Position numbers and translations under genes: made by a program. A stretch of DNA of 64,000 bases from Burkholderiaceae bacterium (GTDB lineage Bacteria; Pseudomonadota; Gammaproteobacteria; Burkholderiales; Burkholderiaceae_C): assembly GCA_913776825.1 (NCBI GenBank), contig CAJYPV010000018.1, positions 124,001 through 188,000 on the forward strand, read 5' to 3'. Every line of letters begins with the position of its first letter. Within the stretch, counting starts at the first letter, position 1. Under the pieces are notes generated by a model, which saw only the letters and a program-made list of their open reading frames with translations, did not search any database and had not been told where the DNA came from. Shown here piece by piece: positions 60,225-64,000 of the stretch.

Positions 60225-61907
60225 ATGGCAACTGCAAGCGCAGTGACCACCAATACGCCGATGACCGCGGAGGAGAAGAAAGTCATCTTCGCTTCGTCGC
60301 TGGGCACGGTGTTCGAGTGGTACGACTTCTATCTCTATGGCTCGCTGGCCGCGATCATCGGCAAGCAGTTCTTCACCGGTCTGGATCCCACGGCGCAGTT
60401 CATCGCGTCGTTGATGGCCTTTGCCGCCGGCTTCATCGTGCGTCCGTTCGGCGCTCTGGTGTTCGGTCGGCTCGGCGACATGATCGGCCGCAAGTACACC
60501 TTCCTGGTGACGATCCTGATCATGGGTCTGTCCACCTTCATCGTCGGCGTGCTGCCGACCTACGACACCATCGGTCCCGCCGCGGCGGTGATCCTGGTCG
60601 GTCTGCGCCTTCTGCAAGGCCTGGCGCTGGGCGGCGAGTACGGCGGCGCGGCGACCTATGTGGCCGAGCACGCGCCGCACGGCCGTCGCGGGGCCTACAC
60701 CTCCTGGATTCAGACCACGGCGACGCTGGGTCTGTTCCTGTCGCTGCTGGTGATTCTCGGCACCCGCACCGCGCTGGGCGAGGCCACCTTCAGCGCCTGG
60801 GGCTGGCGCATCCCGTTCATCGTGTCGATCCTGCTGCTGGGCATCAGCGTGTGGATCCGGCTGTCGATGAATGAATCGCCGGCCTTCCAGAAGATGAAGT
60901 CCGAAGGCAAGACCTCCAAGGCACCGCTGTCCGAATCCTTCGGCCAATGGAAGAACCTGAAGGTCGTGCTGCTGGCGCTGTTCGGCCTGGTGGCCGGCCA
61001 GGGCGTGGTCTGGTACACGGGTCAGTTCTACGCGCTCTTCTTCCTGCAGAGCGTGGTGAAGGTGGACCTGGCGGCGGCCAACATCATGGTGGCGGTGGCG
61101 CTGCTGATCGGCACGCCGTTCTTCGTCGTGTTCGGCACGCTGTCGGACAAGATCGGTCGCAAGCCCATCATCATGGCGGGCCTGCTGCTGGCCATCGTGA
61201 CCTACTTCCCGCTGTTCAAGGCGCTGACCAACGCGGCCAACCCGGACCTGGCACGTGCCCAGGCCACCGCGAAGATCACCCTGACGACCGACCCGGCCCA
61301 ATGCTCGTTCCAGGGCAGCCCGGTGGCGCGTGAAGTGGACTTCACCTCGCCTTGCGACATCGCCAAGCGCGCACTCGCCCAGGCGGCCGCCAACTACGAG
61401 ACCGTGCCCGGCCCCACCGGCACCGGTCAGGTGAAGATCGGTGAGAAGGTCGTCGAGGCGCCCACCGCCACGCTGACCGCAGGCGGCCACAAGTTCGATG
61501 AAGACAGCGCCAAGAAGATCGCCGCCTTCAAGAAGGACCTGGCCGAAGCGATGAAGGCCGCCGGCTATCCGACCAAGGCCGATCCGGCCAAGGTCAATAC
61601 GCCGCTGGTCATCGCGATCCTGACGGTGCTGGTGCTGTACGTGACCATGGTCTACGGCCCGATCGCGGCGATGCTGGTCGAGCTGTTCCCGACCCGCATC
61701 CGCTACACCTCGATGAGCCTGCCGTATCACATCGGCAATGGCTGGTTCGGCGGTCTGCTGCCGTCGATCAGCTTCGCGATGGTGGCCCAGAACGGCAACA
61801 TCTATCACGGCCTGTGGTATCCGATCGGCATCGCCGCGCTGACCCTGGTCATCGGCATGCTGTTCGTCCGCGAAACCAAGGACGTGGACATCTACGCCCG
61901 CGACTGA
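60225..61907 (+). CDS. MFS transporter, metabolite:H+ symporter (MHS) type
   Basis: 560 residues, twelve helices. The MHS/ProP pattern is visible: SLGTVFEWYDFYLYGSLAAI, FGRLGDMIGRKYTFLVTIL, GLRLLQGLALGGEYGGAATY, and LSDKIGRKPIIMAGLLLAI. Such carriers move organic acids or osmolytes with protons. Between helices 8 and 9 (about residues 333-458) there is an insert of about 125 residues with two cysteines (AQCSFQGSP and SPCDIAKRA), probably outside the membrane; it is absent from classical ProP/KgtP but occurs in a subset of homologues. A clear ribosome site (TGAGGAG) precedes the ATG. Confidence 0.9.
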   Translation: MATASAVTTNTPMTAEEKKVIFASSLGTVFEWYDFYLYGSLAAIIGKQFFTGLDPTAQFIASLMAFAAGFIVRPFGALVFGRLGDMIGRKYTFLVTILIMGLSTFIVGVLPTYDTIGPAAAVILVGLRLLQGLALGGEYGGAATYVAEHAPHGRRGAYTSWIQTTATLGLFLSLLVILGTRTALGEATFSAWGWRIPFIVSILLLGISVWIRLSMNESPAFQKMKSEGKTSKAPLSESFGQWKNLKVVLLALFGLVAGQGVVWYTGQFYALFFLQSVVKVDLAAANIMVAVALLIGTPFFVVFGTLSDKIGRKPIIMAGLLLAIVTYFPLFKALTNAANPDLARAQATAKITLTTDPAQCSFQGSPVAREVDFTSPCDIAKRALAQAAANYETVPGPTGTGQVKIGEKVVEAPTATLTAGGHKFDEDSAKKIAAFKKDLAEAMKAAGYPTKADPAKVNTPLVIAILTVLVLYVTMVYGPIAAMLVELFPTRIRYTSMSLPYHIGNGWFGGLLPSISFAMVAQNGNIYHGLWYPIGIAALTLVIGMLFVRETKDVDIYARD

Positions 61908-62010
61908 GCGGACGGCGCAGGGTCAGCGTCCTGCTGATCCTGCCGATCCCGCCGTCCACCCAGTCACCCTGACGGGTCTGGGCGGCGATGAGATCGATGA
62001 CCTCATGACT

Positions 62011-62035
62011 AGGGCGGCCTCGGCCGCCCTTTTTC
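62011..62035 (+). terminator. Rho-independent terminator after the MFS gene
   Basis: Stem AGGGCGGCC/GGCCGCCCT with a two-base loop, followed by TTTTTCC, about 100 bases after the stop. Confidence 0.85.
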
Positions 62036-62157
62036 CATGGGGCGCGGGGGGCCTCCGCCCCCCGCAAATCGACGCCTGATGAAGCGTCCGCAATGCGCGT
62101 CCCAAACGACGGCGTCGCGGACGTCACACGGATGTGACGGAGGTGACGGACGAGCCG

Positions 62158-63078
62158 TCAGCCGCCGGCCTTCATCTCCTGCGCCCGGGCCTGGACCGAC
62201 GCCGCGTATTCCGCCGCCTTGATCTCGCGGCCATACGAGTCGGTGGCGCCGGGCGTCCAGTTGTCGCCGCCGTTGTACTTCTGCAGCATGTTGGTGGCGT
62301 CGCCGCCCTTGTCCGCCAGGATCACGCCGGCCATGGCGATCTGGTCCTTCGGGTTGTTGTGGTCGTAGGCATGGCCCATCTTTTCCTGGAACTTGCCGGC
62401 ATAGGCCTGGCGGGTGCTCGGCTCGACCTGCATCAGGCCATCCCCCGCGCTGGGGCTGCCGCCCAGGCCCTTGCCGAACTGGCTTTCCTTCTCCATCTGC
62501 GCCGCCAGCAGGTAAGGATCGACACCGGTTTTCTTCCCGGCGTCCTGGCAGCCCTGCCACAGGTCCGCTGGCATGCCGGCCGGCGCCTTGCCACCGCTCA
62601 CGCCGGACACATCGCCCACCTGCGGGGCCGGCGACTGGCTGGCGAAGGAGGGCGGCGGCGCGCCCGTCGGGCCGCCGATCGGACCGCCGTTCGGCGAGCC
62701 TTGCCCGTCGAGGCTGGGCTTGTAGGCATTGGAGGCGCCTTGCGGCCCGCCGACGCCGCCCGGGCCACCACCACCGCCGCCGCCACCTCCACCGCCGCCG
62801 CCATTGGATGGGCTCTGTCCGCCGGACTGAGCCTGCGCGGCCTGCTGCGCCTGTTGCAGCGCCTTCATGATCTCGTTGATCAGCAGATTGAGGATCTGCA
62901 TGATCGCTTCGGTCAGGCGGGCCTGGATCTCCGCCGCGCTTTGCGGCGACTGGGACGACAGCCCCTGTGCGCCCTGAAGGCCTTGCAGGCCCTCCAGACC
63001 TTGCAGCCCCTGCAAGCCTTGAAAGGCGGATTGACCGAACGGGTCCAGCCCCATCGGTGATTGAACGCTCACGGACAT
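62158..63078 (-). CDS. Harpin-like protein fused to a lytic transglycosylase domain (type III secretion related)
   Basis: 306 residues; ATG 63078 has AAGGAG six bases upstream. The N-terminus lacks a Sec signal and has LQG/LEG repeats (20-40), an amphipathic helix (47-83: IQARLTEAIMQILNLLINEI, then MKALQQAQQAAQAQ), and a 13-residue glycine run (93-105) with more Gly/Pro/Gln. This recalls harpins such as Hpa1 and HrpZ: no Cys nearby, a Gly-rich part and an amphipathic helix. From about residue 165 an SLT-type transglycosylase follows: GVDPYLLAAQMEKESQFGKG with the catalytic-type E198-S199, GDGLMQVEPSTRQAY and NMLQKYNGGDNW. The closest architecture I know is Pseudomonas HopP1/HopAK1-type harpins with enzyme domains. 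It would locally open peptidoglycan for a type III needle, or act outside the cell. Confidence 0.8.
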   Translation of the reverse strand: MSVSVQSPMGLDPFGQSAFQGLQGLQGLEGLQGLQGAQGLSSQSPQSAAEIQARLTEAIMQILNLLINEIMKALQQAQQAAQAQSGGQSPSNGGGGGGGGGGGGGPGGVGGPQGASNAYKPSLDGQGSPNGGPIGGPTGAPPPSFASQSPAPQVGDVSGVSGGKAPAGMPADLWQGCQDAGKKTGVDPYLLAAQMEKESQFGKGLGGSPSAGDGLMQVEPSTRQAYAGKFQEKMGHAYDHNNPKDQIAMAGVILADKGGDATNMLQKYNGGDNWTPGATDSYGREIKAAEYAASVQARAQEMKAGG

Positions 63079-63199
63079 CGAGGTCTCCTTGTCGATAGGC
63101 CAAGCGCGGTTGGGCGGCTCGGCGGAACGTGGGAACGTAAGAACGTAGGAAAAGGCGAGCGTCCATGTTGCGCACCCGGCGCTGCGCTGCCGAAGAAAT

Positions 63200-63224
63200 C
63201 CGAAACGGCCTCCGACCCTGCGAA
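63200..63224 (-). promoter_or_regulatory. PIP/hrpII box pointing to the harpin-transglycosylase gene
   Basis: On the minus strand TTCGC (63224-63220), 15 bases, TTCGG (63204-63200): an exact match to TTCGB-N15-TTCGB. A CAACAT -10-like hexamer (YANNNT) starts 29 bases downstream. Known in Xanthomonas (HrpX) and Ralstonia (HrpB) type III regulons. Confidence 0.65.
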
Positions 63225-63281
63225 GCCCATCGCACAGCGCTCGCTGACGTCCGTCCATCGTTCCTTCGGCGATCGGTGGCC

Positions 63282-63306
63282 TTCGGATCGCCGCGTGCCG
63301 CTTCGC
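63282..63306 (+). promoter_or_regulatory. PIP/hrpII box pointing to the small secretion-type gene
   Basis: TTCGG (63282-63286), 15 bases, TTCGC (63302-63306): an exact TTCGB-N15-TTCGB. A CACCCT hexamer (YANNNT) follows after exactly 30 bases, the spacing reported for PIP promoters, and the start codon is at 63384. Confidence 0.7.
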
Positions 63307-63383
63307 GTCGGAACCGCTCCAGGTCGGCGCTGCCGTCACCCTGAGCGCTGTGGTCCACGCGCGGCGATTGAGCCCCTCCCACC

Positions 63384-63923
63384 ATGTCCCAGCAGTTCCT
63401 GTCGACTCCCTCCGTGACGTCTTCCGTCACGCCGTCCGCCACGGCCTTCGCGACGCACCCGGTGACATTGACCGCGACGCCGGGGACGACATCGCCTCTC
63501 GGCGCGACGGCCTGGACAGGCAGCGATCGCTGGGCGGCGGGATCGATGTCATCGGAGGACGGGACCGCCTGGTCGCCACAGCGGCTGCTTTCGGCCTGCC
63601 TGCTGCTGGCCTGCCGCCGCGGACGCGGCGAGGAAGCCGGCCCGATCGCCACGGCCCTGGCCGGCCAGCTCGGCGATGAGCGCGCGGTGCGGGTGCTGGT
63701 CGCGGTCGGCGCGCTGCTGGGCGGTGATGCCTCGATCGGTCGGGCGGAGCTGGCCCGCGAGCAGTTCTCCGGTGAGGCCGACGCCGCGACGCTGGTGTTC
63801 GCGATGGTCGACCGCATCGGCGGCGGTCAGCATGCGTGGCGGCCGTTGGTGGAACGCGTGCTGGCGACCAGCAGCGACCCGACCTGGCGCGCGATTGCCT
63901 ACCTGATCGCGCAAATGCCCTGA
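63384..63923 (+). CDS. Small protein resembling YscG/HrpG-type (SctG) secretion chaperones
   Basis: 179 residues. The first about 60 are Ser/Thr/Ala-rich and unstructured-looking. From about residue 66 it is helical: QRLLSACLLLACRRGRGEEA, AVRVLVAVGALLGGDASIGR, REQFSGEADAATLVFAMVDR and WRPLVERVLATSSDPTWRAI. The spacing of helices and phrases such as the middle LxxxGD and the end DPxxxxxxxxM recall YscG of Yersinia and HrpG of P. syringae, TPR-like co-chaperones of the needle subunit. I recall this from memory; it is not a firm family match. Support comes from the PIP box upstream and the divergent harpin gene. It is the last gene in the window; 77 bases follow without a start I can support. 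Confidence 0.5.
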   Translation: MSQQFLSTPSVTSSVTPSATAFATHPVTLTATPGTTSPLGATAWTGSDRWAAGSMSSEDGTAWSPQRLLSACLLLACRRGRGEEAGPIATALAGQLGDERAVRVLVAVGALLGGDASIGRAELAREQFSGEADAATLVFAMVDRIGGGQHAWRPLVERVLATSSDPTWRAIAYLIAQMP

Positions 63924-64000
63924 CGCCGCGCGCCGGACCGTCGCTCCTCGCCGTTCGAGAGGAGGCCGACCGAATCCTCGAAGCGCGGCGCTGGTTTTCC

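Noticed and set aside
63310..63340. GGAACC at 63310 as part of an HrpL-type hrp box
   Set aside because: The required CCACNNA at 15-16 bases is not present (GCCGTCA is found instead), so only the PIP-type promoter is kept.

Overview
The window reads as chromosomal core DNA of a high-GC betaproteobacterium of the order Burkholderiales. Supporting signs are the gene orders rpsT/murJ (divergent), rpmB-rpmG, rpsP-rimM-trmD-rplS and argD-argF next to a DUF3579 gene, and families typical of that order (DUF3717, DUF1289, DUF3579, SirB1, DUF47-Pit). A Roseateles/Mitsuaria-like member of the Leptothrix-Roseateles group is my best guess. That is inference from gene content only; I could not run a search.

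Layout. 1-4079: the end of an OmpR-type regulator, its overlapping sensor kinase, a MATE exporter, and a DUF3717-DUF1289 protein with a hexanucleotide-repeat tail. 4307-10961: trpS, purN, DUF1345, DUF1653, an RsmB-family rRNA methyltransferase, a membrane fatty-acid desaturase and a DUF3016 lipid/periplasm-type protein. 11235-18545: rpmG, rpmB, trxB, a Crp/Fnr regulator, ftsK, lolA and rarA. 18552-26684: a solute-binding protein, a divergent flavin monooxygenase/TetR pair with a clear operator-like inverted repeat, a secreted cysteine-containing protein, a very large propeller-type sensor kinase and a glycine-zipper protein. 26810-33592: TRAP permeases without a binding protein, a YkgJ-type cysteine-cluster protein, a repeat-rich gap, a kinase fused to a universal stress domain, a metallophosphoesterase and a Tat-type binding protein.

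33769-48412: argF/argD, DUF3579, an M14-like peptidase with an overlapping alpha/beta hydrolase, rpsT, murJ, SirB1, hda, a HAD-IB phosphatase, pcnB, folK, DUF486, DUF47-Pit phosphate uptake and a TM2-like protein. 48446-59864: a GNAT enzyme, the rpsP-rimM-trmD-rplS ribosome/tRNA cluster (with an internal terminator and a second promoter), a Nudix enzyme, a CobD/CbiB-like protein, an SDR, a pseudouridine synthase, a dual-specificity phosphatase, a VOC domain fused to a questin-oxidase-like domain, a thioesterase, a YbaK deacylase, a second DUF1289 protein and a chromene-carboxylate isomerase.

59871-64000: a short IS5-type MITE candidate, an MHS-type MFS transporter, and then the most interesting part. 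A harpin-like/lytic-transglycosylase fusion is divergent from a small protein that resembles YscG/HrpG-type secretion chaperones. The 305-base gap between them holds two oppositely oriented, exact matches to the plant-pathogen PIP/hrpII box (TTCGB-N15-TTCGB). This looks like the edge of a type III secretion (hrp) regulon controlled by an AraC-type HrpB/HrpX activator, continuing past the right end of the window.

No rRNA, tRNA, CRISPR array, intact insertion sequence or prophage was recognised.
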